64,000 bases of DNA. Origin: Gammaproteobacteria bacterium LSUCC0112 (lineage in GTDB: Bacteria; Pseudomonadota; Gammaproteobacteria; Pseudomonadales; Pseudohongiellaceae). Within the stretch, counting starts at the first letter, position 1. The number at the start of each line of letters is the position of its first letter. Under the pieces are notes generated by a model, which ran no database searches, was not told the DNA's origin, and saw nothing but the letters and a program-made list of their open reading frames with translations. This document shows positions 36,794 through 46,474 of this stretch, piece by piece. Made by a program: the position numbers and the translations under genes. The stretch covers positions 200,633 to 264,632 of the forward strand of contig SPIB01000004.1 of the NCBI GenBank assembly GCA_004535785.1. Reading direction: 5' to 3'.

Positions 36794-38365
36794 CTACAAC
36801 GCGACCAATTCAATATCACTGCTCGCACCCAACTTTTTCAAAAAGTGACCTTGTTTATCATTGATCAATAGCGTCAACCTGGCGCCATGCGCCGCCATGT
36901 GCTTCGATTCCCGAATAAAAAAATCAACAGCAGACTGGTCAATATGGGTGGTGAATTGCAGATCGACGGTCATGTTTTTACCGAAGTGACTGTGAAAGCG
37001 TTCGGTAAGGTGCGCAAGCGACGCATAAAACAAGGCGCCTTTGACTTTTAGAAGCACACCCGAGTCCGACGACTCAACTGTCAACTCAAGCTGGCTGATC
37101 CGCAACATAAACACGCTGACCGACAGGAACACCGCTACCACAACACCGGTCGCCAGCCCAAAAAACATGATGCTGATAAACGTGGCCAGATAAATCACCA
37201 GCTCGGCGCGCACTTTGGCGTAGTGTTTGATGTCACGCCATTTGATCATATCCGCGCCCACAATAAACAACGTACCGGCCATGGCCGCCATCGGCATGTA
37301 CGTCAAAATGGGGCCCAGAAAGGTGATCAGCACCAACACAAAACCGGCTGATGCGATGCCAGAAAAAGGTGTGGTGGCACCCAGACTTTGATTGGCCTTG
37401 GTGCGGTTAAAGCTGCCGGCGCCTGCAAAACTGGAAAAGAAGGGTGCCAGCAGATTTGCTATTCCCTGGGCATACACTTCCTTGTCCAGATTGATGTCCT
37501 GATCAGTCTCCATCTTGAGCTCGCGAACAATGACCAGCGACTGTGCAAGACCAATAAATGCGATGGTGATGGCATACGGGATCAACTTGGTGCTGATCAT
37601 CAGGTATTCCATGTTGATGGTGGGCACACTGAATGGCAACCACTCCAGTGGCATACGCCCCAGGTATTCCAATTCTGTGATGGGTTGCGGCCAGATAAAC
37701 GCCACCAACAAACCACTGAGGTAACCGGCGGTCACCGCAATAATAATAAAATAGCGTGGTGAAAAACGCCGACCAACATAGCCGCCAGCGATGGTGCACA
37801 GACCGATAAAGAGACTATAGGGGTTCACCAGATCGCGCGCATCGCTGATGATCACGTAAATTTTTTCGTAAAAAAACGTGGTTTTGAACGTCGACAGATC
37901 CAGAATACTGTCCAGCGACGACATGATGATCAGAAATCCGGCGCCCGCAGAAATACCGGAGATTGCTGCCGGCGACAAATACTGAAAAATACGCGCGCCA
38001 CGCATCAACCAGAAGAGCAATTGAATGGCGCCGACCATCAGGCACAGCAGAAAAACAAAGTCGATATAGACCGGGCTGCCGCGACCAGCCAGCGGCAACA
38101 CCGCCGTGCCGATCAGGATCGCCACGGCAGTATTGGGACCACTCATCATTGACGAGGTGCCCAGAATGCTGCAAAACAAGGTCACAAAAATGGCGCAGTA
38201 CAATCCATACTCAGGCTGCAATCCGGCCAGATAGGCAAAGGTAATACCTTGTGGAATCACCAGAATGGCACCCACAAAGCCTGCAAATATCTCCGTACGC
38301 CAGTTGCCCAGACGATTTTTCCAGGCAAAAGAAGGGGTAGCTTCTGAGAGATATTGACGGATCAA
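36794..38365 (-). CDS. SulP family transporter with STAS domain (thiosulfate locus)
   Basis: A 523-residue anion transporter, with SulP signature PQGITFAYLAGLQPEYGLYCA, about 12 helices to residue 410, and a C-terminal STAS domain (about 420-515). It overlaps the tsdA gene upstream by 4 nt (ATGA), so the two are co-translated. The overlap suggests a shared job: import or export of a sulfur oxyanion linked to thiosulfate oxidation. It is clearly a different subfamily from the SulP at 15.4 kb. Confidence 0.9.
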   Translation of the reverse strand: MIRQYLSEATPSFAWKNRLGNWRTEIFAGFVGAILVIPQGITFAYLAGLQPEYGLYCAIFVTLFCSILGTSSMMSGPNTAVAILIGTAVLPLAGRGSPVYIDFVFLLCLMVGAIQLLFWLMRGARIFQYLSPAAISGISAGAGFLIIMSSLDSILDLSTFKTTFFYEKIYVIISDARDLVNPYSLFIGLCTIAGGYVGRRFSPRYFIIIAVTAGYLSGLLVAFIWPQPITELEYLGRMPLEWLPFSVPTINMEYLMISTKLIPYAITIAFIGLAQSLVIVRELKMETDQDINLDKEVYAQGIANLLAPFFSSFAGAGSFNRTKANQSLGATTPFSGIASAGFVLVLITFLGPILTYMPMAAMAGTLFIVGADMIKWRDIKHYAKVRAELVIYLATFISIMFFGLATGVVVAVFLSVSVFMLRISQLELTVESSDSGVLLKVKGALFYASLAHLTERFHSHFGKNMTVDLQFTTHIDQSAVDFFIRESKHMAAHGARLTLLINDKQGHFLKKLGASSDIELVAL

Positions 38366-39177
38366 TTTATCAGGTGTTCCAAGAGTTTGAGGAATTTGCT
38401 GTCGCGTGGATCAGACGGGCGTATTTGCAAATTAAGATACGCCGACACATCCAGCGCCTGCTGATGGCTCAGCGATTTTCCATTACCCAAAGGCATGTTG
38501 GCCCAGATAAACCCGGCCGCTTCACGAATATCATTCATCCCGGCGCCTTTGTTGTAGGAGTTCAGGCCCCATACGGGCGGCATGCCAACCATACCCTCCC
38601 CTTGCACACCGTGGCAGCTTGCGCACTGTTCAAGGTAAACCGCTCGACCATTGGCCGGGTTAGGATCATAGCCGGTGTCTGGCAAGGTGGGCACACCGCG
38701 TCCCTCAGGTTCTGCGCCCATAATCTGTCCTTGTGACAGATAACTCACATACGCCGAGATGGCGAGCACTTCCGGCGCATCTTCGGGTGGCATGATGCCG
38801 TCCATGCTGTACAGGAAACATTCACGAATACGCAAACCGATGCCATTGCGTTTGCCGTTTTTTGCGCGCCACTTGGGATACATACCCGCAACATTCAGCG
38901 GCAGCGCTTCCTTTTGGGTGCCGGCTTGCAAATGGCAATTGCTGCAGTTCAGGCTGTTGCCGACGTAACGACTGGCGTTGTTCTGGGTATCCGTGATGAT
39001 TTCGTAGCCATACACCACGTTGGAGTAGTAATCGTCCAGAAATGGCTCTTGCAGCAGTTGCTCGATGGTGGGTTGTCCCTGCTGTGCCCACACAACAGAC
39101 GGCATCAACAACACCGGGGTTGCTGTTATCAAGCTGACAACAGTGATCAATTTACGAATGAGTGTCATGTTCTGCAT
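38362..39177 (-). CDS. tsdA: TsdA-like dihaem thiosulfate dehydrogenase
   Basis: A 271-residue periplasmic dihaem cytochrome c with a signal peptide (LITVVSLITATPVLLMPSVVWA). Haem 1 binds CSNCH; the following LRIRECFLYSM carries the cysteine that serves as the unusual distal ligand in TsdA. Haem 2 binds CASCH, with the methionine ligand in IWANMP. The domains align by motif with thiosulfate dehydrogenase TsdA, which joins two thiosulfates to tetrathionate. ATG at 39177 is chosen; another at 39168 is possible and a frame to 39198 is open. The 3' end overlaps sulP. Confidence 0.85.
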   Translation of the reverse strand: MQNMTLIRKLITVVSLITATPVLLMPSVVWAQQGQPTIEQLLQEPFLDDYYSNVVYGYEIITDTQNNASRYVGNSLNCSNCHLQAGTQKEALPLNVAGMYPKWRAKNGKRNGIGLRIRECFLYSMDGIMPPEDAPEVLAISAYVSYLSQGQIMGAEPEGRGVPTLPDTGYDPNPANGRAVYLEQCASCHGVQGEGMVGMPPVWGLNSYNKGAGMNDIREAAGFIWANMPLGNGKSLSHQQALDVSAYLNLQIRPSDPRDSKFLKLLEHLIN

Positions 39178-39352
39178 CACAGTGATATCCACCAGCACTT
39201 ATTGTAAGCATGTTTGCGTCGCAAAAGGCACAGTATTACCGCCGGTATTGTAACAACAGGTGACTGGTCAACTTTTTGACAAAGGTCTATATTTACAACT
39301 CTGCAAGACAGTGTAGTAACCCTGACTGACATAACAATAACGAGGGAAACAC

Positions 39353-39757
39353 ATGGACATCTCAAGCCTTAACTTCCTGGCAATATTTGTAGCCGCCTTA
39401 TCCTGTTTTATGCTCGGTGGTCTCTGGTACTCCGGCGTACTGTTTGGCAAGATCTGGATGCGTGAAACCGGCATTACCGAGGAGCGCGCTAACAACCAGA
39501 ACATCCCCAGAACGTTTGGTCTGGCTTTTCTGGCAAGTCTGGTCATTGCCTTTAATCTGGCCATGTTTCTGGGCAGTAGCAGCACGCTGCACAGCGGTCT
39601 GTTTTATGGTTTTCTGGCAGGATTTGGCTGGGTAGCCATGTCGTTTGCCATTAACGACTTGTTTGAACAACGCTCATTCAAACTGTTTCTGATCAATGCG
39701 TCTTACCACACGCTGGCCTTTACCATCATGGGTGGGATTATTGGTGCCTGGCACTAA
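39353..39757 (+). CDS. DUF1761 membrane protein
   Basis: A 134-residue protein with four predicted transmembrane helices and the family pattern: NFLAIFVAALSCFMLGGLWYS near the start, FGLAFLASLVIAFNLAMF, and GFGWVAMSFAINDLFEQRS then a final helix. Function unknown. An AACAATAA motif (39333-39340) lies just ahead of its CGAGGG ribosome site. It converges with the oxygenase gene, and the stop codons overlap by 4 nt. Confidence 0.85.
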   Translation: MDISSLNFLAIFVAALSCFMLGGLWYSGVLFGKIWMRETGITEERANNQNIPRTFGLAFLASLVIAFNLAMFLGSSSTLHSGLFYGFLAGFGWVAMSFAINDLFEQRSFKLFLINASYHTLAFTIMGGIIGAWH

Positions 39758-40701
39758 TTTGTATGCCTGAGCAGCCCGATCTCCGCCAATCGCTGCAGCA
39801 GATAGTCATTGGCGGTGATGGCATGTGGATACTGGTTTGGCCTGTCCTCACGGATACAGGTTGGTAACGTTTCGATCAAAAAATCCGGATTGGGATGCAT
39901 AAAAAACGGAATGGAGTAGCGCGCCTGTCCCACGGCAGCGCCAACCGGATTGACCACGCGATGTGTTGTCGACGGCAGCACATGGTTGCTGAGTCGTTGC
40001 AGCATGTCACCGATATTCACCAGAATCTCGCCTTGTTGTGTTGTCACCGGTAGCCACGAACCATCACGCCGCAAAATTTCCAGACCGGCCTCATGTGAGC
40101 CAACCAGCAGCGTGATCAGATTGATGTCTTCGTGCTGCCCCGCCCGGATCGAGCCAGATACGTCATGGGGCACTGGCGGATAATGAATTGGCCGCAAAAT
40201 CGAATTTCCATAATCTACTTTGTCCGCAAAATAATTGCGCGGCATGCCTAAAAACAATGCCAGGCCTTGCAAAACGCGGCTGCCCAGATGTTGCAACTCA
40301 GTGTAGAGCGTATAGGTGGCCTGCTGGAATTCTGGGACTTCAACAGGCCAGATGTTCGGGTACAAACAAGGGTGCGGCGCAGGGTCAGCAGTCTGCAGCC
40401 CAACATGCCAAAACTCCTTTAAGTCGGGGTAACGACTGTCTTTGGCTTTTTCGATACCAAATCCTGTATAACCGCGCGCGCCGCCGAGTCCAGCCACATG
40501 ATATTGCTGCTTGATCTCGGTGGGTAAGGCAAAAAATGCTTTGATCGCCTGATAACAATCCTCAACCGTTTTGCTGCTGATACCATGCCCGCGAATACTG
40601 CAGAATCCAAACTCGGTGTACGCGCCACCCAGTTCAGCAACAAAAGCATCGGTGTCTGAATCCAGACGACTGATATCAAGATCAGGAACCTGCAAGGACA
40701 T
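39754..40701 (-). CDS. 2-oxoglutarate/Fe(II) oxygenase, isopenicillin N synthase-like
   Basis: A 315-residue non-haem iron oxygenase. The amino-terminal DIOX_N part (FGFCSIRGHGI) precedes the iron triad in QHEDINLITLL (His, Asp) and STTHRVVNP (His), and the 2OG-binding RYSIPFF. Typical size for the family. Substrate unknown; hydroxylation of a small molecule is expected. Twelve nt separate it from the nucleoside transporter gene upstream, so the two may be co-transcribed. Confidence 0.9.
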   Translation of the reverse strand: MSLQVPDLDISRLDSDTDAFVAELGGAYTEFGFCSIRGHGISSKTVEDCYQAIKAFFALPTEIKQQYHVAGLGGARGYTGFGIEKAKDSRYPDLKEFWHVGLQTADPAPHPCLYPNIWPVEVPEFQQATYTLYTELQHLGSRVLQGLALFLGMPRNYFADKVDYGNSILRPIHYPPVPHDVSGSIRAGQHEDINLITLLVGSHEAGLEILRRDGSWLPVTTQQGEILVNIGDMLQRLSNHVLPSTTHRVVNPVGAAVGQARYSIPFFMHPNPDFLIETLPTCIREDRPNQYPHAITANDYLLQRLAEIGLLRHTN

Positions 40702-40712
40702 GGAGACGGACC

Positions 40713-41930
40713 TCAGAGCAAAGAGAAAAAGAAGCCGGCGATGGTGGCGCTCATCAGATTTGCCAGCGTCGCAGCCAATAACGCCTTCATGCCAAGCTCA
40801 GCGATATCACTGCGCCGCTCCGGCGCCATGCCGCCAAGTCCGCCCAATAGAATCGCGACCGACGAAAAATTGGCAAACCCGCACAGTGCAATGGTGACAA
40901 TGATTTGTGTCTGCGCACTGAGCTGATCTTTGACACTGACATAATCCAGATAGGCGACAAACTCGTTGATCACCAGCTTTTGACCAATAAAACTGCCGGC
41001 GAACCGTGCTTCTTCCCACGACACGCCCAACAGGAACGCCAGCGGTTGAAACAGGTAACCAAAAATCAATTGCAAGGTGACACCTTCCACACCAAACACG
41101 CCAGCAATGCCGCCGATAATGCCATTCACCAGTGCAATCAACCCCACAAAGGCCAAGACCATGGCTCCGACGTTTAATGCCAGTTGCATACCGCTGGACG
41201 CACCGGCTGCAGCCGCATCGATGACATTGGTATGAGGCTGTACACCCACAATTTCCGTCAGATCATTTTTGGTGGCCTCGGTTTCAGGCAGCAGCATTTT
41301 AGCCATCAGAAAACCGCCGGGGGCGGCCATAAAACTGGCCGCAATCAGGTACTTCAATTCCACGCCCAGCCCTGCATAACCTGCCATCACCGAGCCCGCA
41401 ATCGATGACAAACCGCCGACCATGACTGCAAACAGCTCGGAGCGTGTCATGGTTGGAATAAAGGGTCTGACAACCAGCGGCGCCTCAGTCTGCCCCACAA
41501 AGATATTGGCCGCCGCCGACATGGATTCCGGGCGACTGGTGCCAAGCAGCTTCTGCAAGCCACCGCCTATCACGCGGATCACCCAAGTCATGATGCCAAT
41601 ATGATAAAGCACGGCAATCAGCGAGGAAAAAAACACAATCACGGTCAATACGTGGACTGCAAATATGAATCCCTGAGAAAAATTACCTATTTCGCCAAAC
41701 ACAAACACAATGCCGTCGTTGGCAAAACTGATGACATGTGACACAACTTGCGTGACCTGATACAGCACTTGCTGTCCAAACGGCAGATAAATGACAAACG
41801 CGCCCAGAAACACCTGCAAGGCAAAGGCAATACTCACAGTACGCCAGTTAATTCGCTTTTTGTTGTTGGAGGCAGCAAACGCCACCAACAACAGGAACAC
41901 CATTCCGACAAGACCCATCATAAAGTGCAA
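40713..41930 (-). CDS. nupC: NupC-type concentrative nucleoside transporter
   Basis: A 405-residue inner-membrane symporter that imports nucleosides with H+ or Na+. It has the CNT family order: an amino-terminal helix pair, the [15 protein letters not shown] loop, GSVMAGYAG, and the core [15 protein letters not shown] and [29 protein letters not shown]. The uridine kinase gene is 8 nt upstream, giving a salvage unit: uptake then trapping as nucleotide. Confidence 0.93.
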   Translation of the reverse strand: MHFMMGLVGMVFLLLVAFAASNNKKRINWRTVSIAFALQVFLGAFVIYLPFGQQVLYQVTQVVSHVISFANDGIVFVFGEIGNFSQGFIFAVHVLTVIVFFSSLIAVLYHIGIMTWVIRVIGGGLQKLLGTSRPESMSAAANIFVGQTEAPLVVRPFIPTMTRSELFAVMVGGLSSIAGSVMAGYAGLGVELKYLIAASFMAAPGGFLMAKMLLPETEATKNDLTEIVGVQPHTNVIDAAAAGASSGMQLALNVGAMVLAFVGLIALVNGIIGGIAGVFGVEGVTLQLIFGYLFQPLAFLLGVSWEEARFAGSFIGQKLVINEFVAYLDYVSVKDQLSAQTQIIVTIALCGFANFSSVAILLGGLGGMAPERRSDIAELGMKALLAATLANLMSATIAGFFFSLL

Positions 41931-41938
41931 CCGATATA

Positions 41939-42595
41939 CTATTTGGCCATTAATTGGCGGATGTTGGCTTTGATCACATCAATCGCAATCTGGTTTTGCC
42001 CGCCACGGGTCACCACCAGATCGGCATATTGCCGTGAAGGTTCGATAAATTCGAAATACGCAGGTCTGACGGTGGATTCATACTGCTCAACAACGGAATG
42101 CAGACTACGTCCACGGTCCTCAATGTCCCGTTTGATGCGCCTGAGCAGGCACACATCCAGCGGAGTATCCATAAATACGCTGATATCAAAATTTTCGCGC
42201 AGGCTTTTATCCGTGAGCAGCAAGATGCCTTCCACCAGCACCACACGTGCACCAGCCACACGGATGGTTTTTTCCTGTCGTGTGTGCTGTTTGTAACTGT
42301 ACTGCGGCATGTCAATCGCGCCGCCCTGGCGGAGCGTCTTTAAATGCGATGCCAGCAAGGAATGCTCAAACGCAGAGGGATGATCGTAGTTGGTGAGGAC
42401 ACGCTGGCTGAACGGCAGATGACTTTGGTCACGGTAGTACGCATCTTCCGACACAATAGCAATGCGATCGCCGCCCAACTCAGCCACAAGTTCATGATAG
42501 ACCGTTGATGCAAACAAACTTTTGCCTGAGGCTGAGGCGCCGGCAATGGCAATGATGGTTGTTGCGATTTCAGGGTTGTTTGGCAAACGTGGCAC
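41939..42595 (-). CDS. udk: Uridine kinase
   Basis: A 218-residue kinase that phosphorylates uridine and cytidine. It has P-loop GASASGKS near residue 17-24, [23 protein letters not shown], and EGILLL. Length fits. It is the first gene of udk-nupC and possibly the oxygenase gene. Its start is about 200 nt from the end of the LpxH-like gene. Confidence 0.93.
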   Translation of the reverse strand: MPRLPNNPEIATTIIAIAGASASGKSLFASTVYHELVAELGGDRIAIVSEDAYYRDQSHLPFSQRVLTNYDHPSAFEHSLLASHLKTLRQGGAIDMPQYSYKQHTRQEKTIRVAGARVVLVEGILLLTDKSLRENFDISVFMDTPLDVCLLRRIKRDIEDRGRSLHSVVEQYESTVRPAYFEFIEPSRQYADLVVTRGGQNQIAIDVIKANIRQLMAK

Positions 42596-42737
42596 CTTCT
42601 GCTCTGCTAAAGCGCGAGATTATCACTATTTTGAGGTTTTGAGAGCATGGCATCACAGTGACATGTCAGCCGCAGAAACAGATAAACCAGCAGGTTGAGG
42701 TCAATGCGGGAGAGATACATCAGAAAAATAGTCCTGC

Positions 42738-42784
42738 ATCAGCGATAAATTGCGCTGATTATGCCCCTGTTATGACACAGGGGC
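42738..42784 (-). terminator. Tandem hairpins after the LpxH-like gene
   Basis: On the minus strand the first hairpin pairs GCCCCTGT with ACAGGGGC (42763-42784, 6-nt loop) and a second pairs ATCAGCG with CGCTGAT (42738-42759, 8-nt loop). A run ATTTTT follows about 8 nt after the second one. Together they are a plausible terminator. Confidence 0.55.
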
Positions 42785-42801
42785 CAGCAGGCTGTTTAGC
42801 A

Positions 42802-43623
42802 TCAGGCGGCGCGCGCGCCCAGATCGCGCAGTGGATGCACGGTTGCGCCCTGCGGGGTCAGGTCCGAGTCGATAGACTGCTTGACCGCTGTCCAGAAAAT
42901 CAGCTGCAGATTGCCGCGCCGATCTTCAGTCAACGCCGAGCAGTTTTCGACCCAATCGCCATCGTTGCAGTACAGGGTGCCATTAACGGTGGTGACTTCC
43001 GGGTGGTGAATATGCCCGCAAACAATGCCGTCCATGCCACGTTCGCACGCATAGGCGCAGCCAATTTCACGATATCGGGTGATGGCCTCAGCAGCGCCTC
43101 TGACATGGCTCTTTAAAAATCCCGCTAAAGACCAGTAGTCGTGCCCACGCCAGACGCGAAAGCGGTTGTACCATCGATTCACAAACATAAGCGATCTGTA
43201 TGCTTTATCGCCAATCCACGCATGCAGGGGACCAAAACAGACTTCCTGATCAAACTGATCACCGTGCATCAGCAACAATTTTTTGCCGTTGGCCAGGGTG
43301 TGAATGTACTCTCGATGGATTTCGATATCTCCCAGCGCCATGCCGTCGTAACGCTGGGCGGGCTCATCGTGATTGCCGGGTAGATAAATCACCCGGGTAC
43401 CCGTTGAGGGCATTTGCATAAACCGGTGTAAAAGTTTGTTGTGCGTCTCAGGCCAGCAAAATTGTCGACTCATGGCCCACATGTCGATGATGTCACCGAT
43501 CAGATACAAGGTATCGATGCGACTGTGATCCAGAAAATCCAGCAGAAAATCAGCTTTGCAATCGGCGTCCCCGAGATGAATATCTGACAGAAAAACCGTT
43601 CGGTAGTGCGTTACCTTTGCCAT
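42802..43623 (-). CDS. Metallophosphoesterase, UDP-2,3-diacylglucosamine diphosphatase-like
   Basis: A 273-residue calcineurin-like phosphoesterase. Metal motifs in order: FLSDIHLG, GDIIDMW, GNHDE, HGDQFD and GHIHHPE. The LpxH family hydrolyses UDP-2,3-diacylglucosamine in lipid A synthesis. This branch is longer than classical LpxH (about 240) and its sequence around the cap is different, so a paralogous role is possible. ATG at 43623 yields MAKVTHYRTVFLSDIHLG; the open frame upstream is not needed. Confidence 0.85.
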   Translation of the reverse strand: MAKVTHYRTVFLSDIHLGDADCKADFLLDFLDHSRIDTLYLIGDIIDMWAMSRQFCWPETHNKLLHRFMQMPSTGTRVIYLPGNHDEPAQRYDGMALGDIEIHREYIHTLANGKKLLLMHGDQFDQEVCFGPLHAWIGDKAYRSLMFVNRWYNRFRVWRGHDYWSLAGFLKSHVRGAAEAITRYREIGCAYACERGMDGIVCGHIHHPEVTTVNGTLYCNDGDWVENCSALTEDRRGNLQLIFWTAVKQSIDSDLTPQGATVHPLRDLGARAA

Positions 43624-43711
43624 CAAGATGCTCCAGAGTCTCATTTGATGGAATTGCAGTGTACGCAGTCTGAATGACAGTGGGATAAACAAACCAAGAC
43701 AATTACATGAC

Positions 43712-43739
43712 AAAAAAAAGCCCGGCCATTGGCCGGGCT
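43712..43739 (-). terminator. Intrinsic terminator of glcB
   Basis: AGCCCGGCC-ATT-GGCCGGGCT (43719-43739) is a perfect 9-bp hairpin, and on the minus strand it is followed by eight T (43712-43719). It starts 13 nt after the glcB stop. Textbook intrinsic terminator. Confidence 0.95.
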
Positions 43740-43752
43740 AACCGTCAAACAT

Positions 43753-45972
43753 TCAAGCACAAACACCTTCCTTAACGCTGATACGATGCTTGTGCAGAAG
43801 TGGTTCAGTGTAGCCACCCGGTTGTTGCTCAGCCTTGAACACCAGATCACAGGCGGCTTTGAATGCCACGCTGTTATCGAAGTCCGCGGACATCGCGCGA
43901 TAGTGCGGATCGCCGGCATTTTGCGCATCCACGATAACCGCCATGCGCCGCAAGGTCTGCGTGACTTGTTCTACAGTGCAGATACCATGACGCAACCAAT
44001 TGCCCATATGCTGGCTGGAAATACGCAAGGTTGCACGGTCTTCCATCAGCCCGGTGCCGGCGATATCGGGCACCTTGGAGCAACCGATGCCCTGATCAAT
44101 CCAGCGCACGACATACCCCAGCAAACCTTGTGCATTGTTATCAAGTTCCTGTTGTATCTGTTCCTTGCTCCAGCTATCAGCCTCAGCAAGGGACAAGCTC
44201 AACAGGTCATTCAGCGGCAGCATGTCTTGCTGTGCCAATCTGCGCTGCACACCGGCCACATCAACCCGGTGATAATGCAAGGCGTGCAAGGTCGCCGCCG
44301 TTGGCGACGGCACCCAGGCACAACTCGCGCCAGCATACAGTTGTGCAATTTTTTCGTTCATCATGGCGCCCATGTTATCGGGCATGGCCCACATGCCTTT
44401 GCCAATCTGAGCACGGCCTGACAAGCCACACGCCAACCCAATGGCCACGTTGCGGTTTTCATAGGCGTTGATCCAGCGACTGGATTTTATGTCTGCCTTG
44501 CGAACAAACGCACCGGCCTCCATGCTGGTATGAATCTCATCCCCGGTCCGATCAAGGAAACCGGTATTGATAAAAATCAGTCGTTCCCGCGCTTCGTAAA
44601 TGCAGGCTTTGAGATTGACGGACGTTCTGCGTTCTTCATCCATGATGCCAATTTTGAGCGTGTTTGCCGGCAAACCCAGGATCCGTTCGACAGCAGCAAA
44701 TAGCTCGCAACTGAATGCTACCTCAGCGGGGCCATGCATTTTGGGTTTGACAATATACACGCTGCCTGTCCGGGAGTTGCGACACTGCTGCCCGGAATGC
44801 ATCAACGGCTTGCGCAGATCGTGCAACGCCGCAGCGCTGGTCATCAAAGCATCCAGAATGCCTTCAGGAATCTCACGTCCCTGCCCGTCCAGCACCGCGT
44901 TAGTGCTCATCAGATGTCCGACATTGCGCACCAGCATCAGACTACGTCCGGGCAAACACAGCGGCTTGCCATCCGGCGTGATGAATTCGCGATCCGCGGC
45001 CAAACTGCGGGTTTGCACCCGGCCGTTTTTGGTAAAGGTGTCTGTCAGATCGCCTTTCATCAGACCCAACCAGTTGCGGTAAACCACCACTTTGTCATCG
45101 GCATCGACCGCTGCTACCGAATCCTCACAATCCTGAATCGTGGTCAAGGCAGCTTCCATGACAATATCGCGCACGCCGGCATTATCCTGTTGACCGATGA
45201 TGTCACTGGCGTCGATACATATCTCAACGTGCAGGCCACGATGCCGGAGCAGAATGCTGCCCGGGCGGCCAGGGTTGCCGGTATAACCTGCCAACTGATC
45301 AGGGTCTGACAATGTGGTCACAGCACCACCTGCCAAGGACACTTGAAGTTTGCTGTCACTCACCCGATAGGCCTTGGTTTTGTTATGCGATGCGTTATTC
45401 GCCAAGGCGAAAAATTCATCCAGAAAGCGTCGGCCAAACTCAATCACCTGTTGGCCACGCCGGCGGTCATAACCGGCCTTGCGCGGTCGATTCGCGTCAT
45501 CACGGATGACATCAGTTCCATACAGGGCATCATACAAACTGCCCCAGCGTGCGTTGGCAGCGTTCAGTGCATACCGTGCGTTCATCACTGGCACCACCAA
45601 CTGAGGGCCGGCCAATCGGGCTATCTCATCATCCACTTGTTGGGTAGAAATCAAAAAATCGGCAGGCTCTGGCAACATGTACCCAATGCGCTCAAGAAAC
45701 GCACGGTAGGCCGCCGCATCATGTGTCTGCCCCGCTCGCTGCTGATGCCACTCATCGATCTGTTGTTGCAGACGCACGCGTTGCTGCAAGAGCTCGCTGT
45801 TTTTGGGTGCAAAATCAGCCACCAGCGTTTCAAGCCCCAACCAGAATTGCGCAGCATCCACCCCGCTGCCGGGCAGTAACTCGTGCGCCACAAATTGATA
45901 CAGCGGCTCAGCCACCTGCAGAGTGCCAGTCGGCAGGTAACGGATGCGTGTTTGTGTAGGCAGCGTACTCAT
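43753..45972 (-). CDS. glcB: Malate synthase G
   Basis: Condenses glyoxylate with acetyl-CoA to malate; the second enzyme of the glyoxylate bypass. The 739 residues match isoform G, including [36 protein letters not shown], the [12 protein letters not shown] segment, [34 protein letters not shown] and the C-terminal catalytic portion. Start ATG at 45972 follows GGAGGA. It fits the acetate route (acs) at the other end of the window. No aceA is in this window. Confidence 0.97.
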   Translation of the reverse strand: MSTLPTQTRIRYLPTGTLQVAEPLYQFVAHELLPGSGVDAAQFWLGLETLVADFAPKNSELLQQRVRLQQQIDEWHQQRAGQTHDAAAYRAFLERIGYMLPEPADFLISTQQVDDEIARLAGPQLVVPVMNARYALNAANARWGSLYDALYGTDVIRDDANRPRKAGYDRRRGQQVIEFGRRFLDEFFALANNASHNKTKAYRVSDSKLQVSLAGGAVTTLSDPDQLAGYTGNPGRPGSILLRHRGLHVEICIDASDIIGQQDNAGVRDIVMEAALTTIQDCEDSVAAVDADDKVVVYRNWLGLMKGDLTDTFTKNGRVQTRSLAADREFITPDGKPLCLPGRSLMLVRNVGHLMSTNAVLDGQGREIPEGILDALMTSAAALHDLRKPLMHSGQQCRNSRTGSVYIVKPKMHGPAEVAFSCELFAAVERILGLPANTLKIGIMDEERRTSVNLKACIYEARERLIFINTGFLDRTGDEIHTSMEAGAFVRKADIKSSRWINAYENRNVAIGLACGLSGRAQIGKGMWAMPDNMGAMMNEKIAQLYAGASCAWVPSPTAATLHALHYHRVDVAGVQRRLAQQDMLPLNDLLSLSLAEADSWSKEQIQQELDNNAQGLLGYVVRWIDQGIGCSKVPDIAGTGLMEDRATLRISSQHMGNWLRHGICTVEQVTQTLRRMAVIVDAQNAGDPHYRAMSADFDNSVAFKAACDLVFKAEQQPGGYTEPLLHKHRISVKEGVCA

Positions 45973-46111
45973 GAGTCCTCCGAAACGCTTTCAGCACACA
46001 GTCTTGACTGTGCGCAAACATACCGATAAACAATTGGCATAGAATTATCATGTACCGTGACCAGCATCGCATCTCGCGTAGCCTGAAACCCCGGACACCA
46101 CAGAGGAACGC

Positions 46112-46447
46112 ATGTTAATCAATACCAGCATCGACGTTAACAATATCATTGAAAAACTCAATTCACTGCACCATGAACTCAACAATCGACTGGTGGGAAT
46201 TCAAAATGACCTGAGTCGCGGACGCAGCCAGGACTCGCAAGAGCAAGCCCAGGAAACTGAAAACGACGAGGTATTGCACGCGCTGGCGGCGGATGCCCGT
46301 AACGAATTGATTGAAATTGATAATGCCTTGTCCCGCATTCGTAATGGTACATATGGTGTGTGTGTAGCCTGTGGCGACATTATCAATCCTGAGCGTCTGG
46401 CGGCTTATCCCATGGCCATACGTTGTATGGAATGCACGGAAAGCTGA
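46112..46447 (+). CDS. DksA/TraR-type zinc-finger protein
   Basis: A 111-residue protein with a long amino-terminal helix (residues 5-75, likely coiled coil) and a C4 zinc finger CVACG...CMEC near 87-107. It belongs to the DksA/TraR/YbiI family but lacks the long coiled coil of DksA, and the DPAD-type tip is missing. It probably binds RNA polymerase or is a decoy for it. It is divergent from glcB and convergent with the serine hydrolase gene. The bona fide DksA is at 1104. Confidence 0.85.
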   Translation: MLINTSIDVNNIIEKLNSLHHELNNRLVGIQNDLSRGRSQDSQEQAQETENDEVLHALAADARNELIEIDNALSRIRNGTYGVCVACGDIINPERLAAYPMAIRCMECTES

Positions 46448-46474
46448 GCACGCGCGCGGCGACAAACGGGCAGG

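Noticed and set aside
43729-45309. Long plus-strand open frames opposite glcB
   Set aside because: They are shadows of the malate synthase gene; composition is that of antisense translation.
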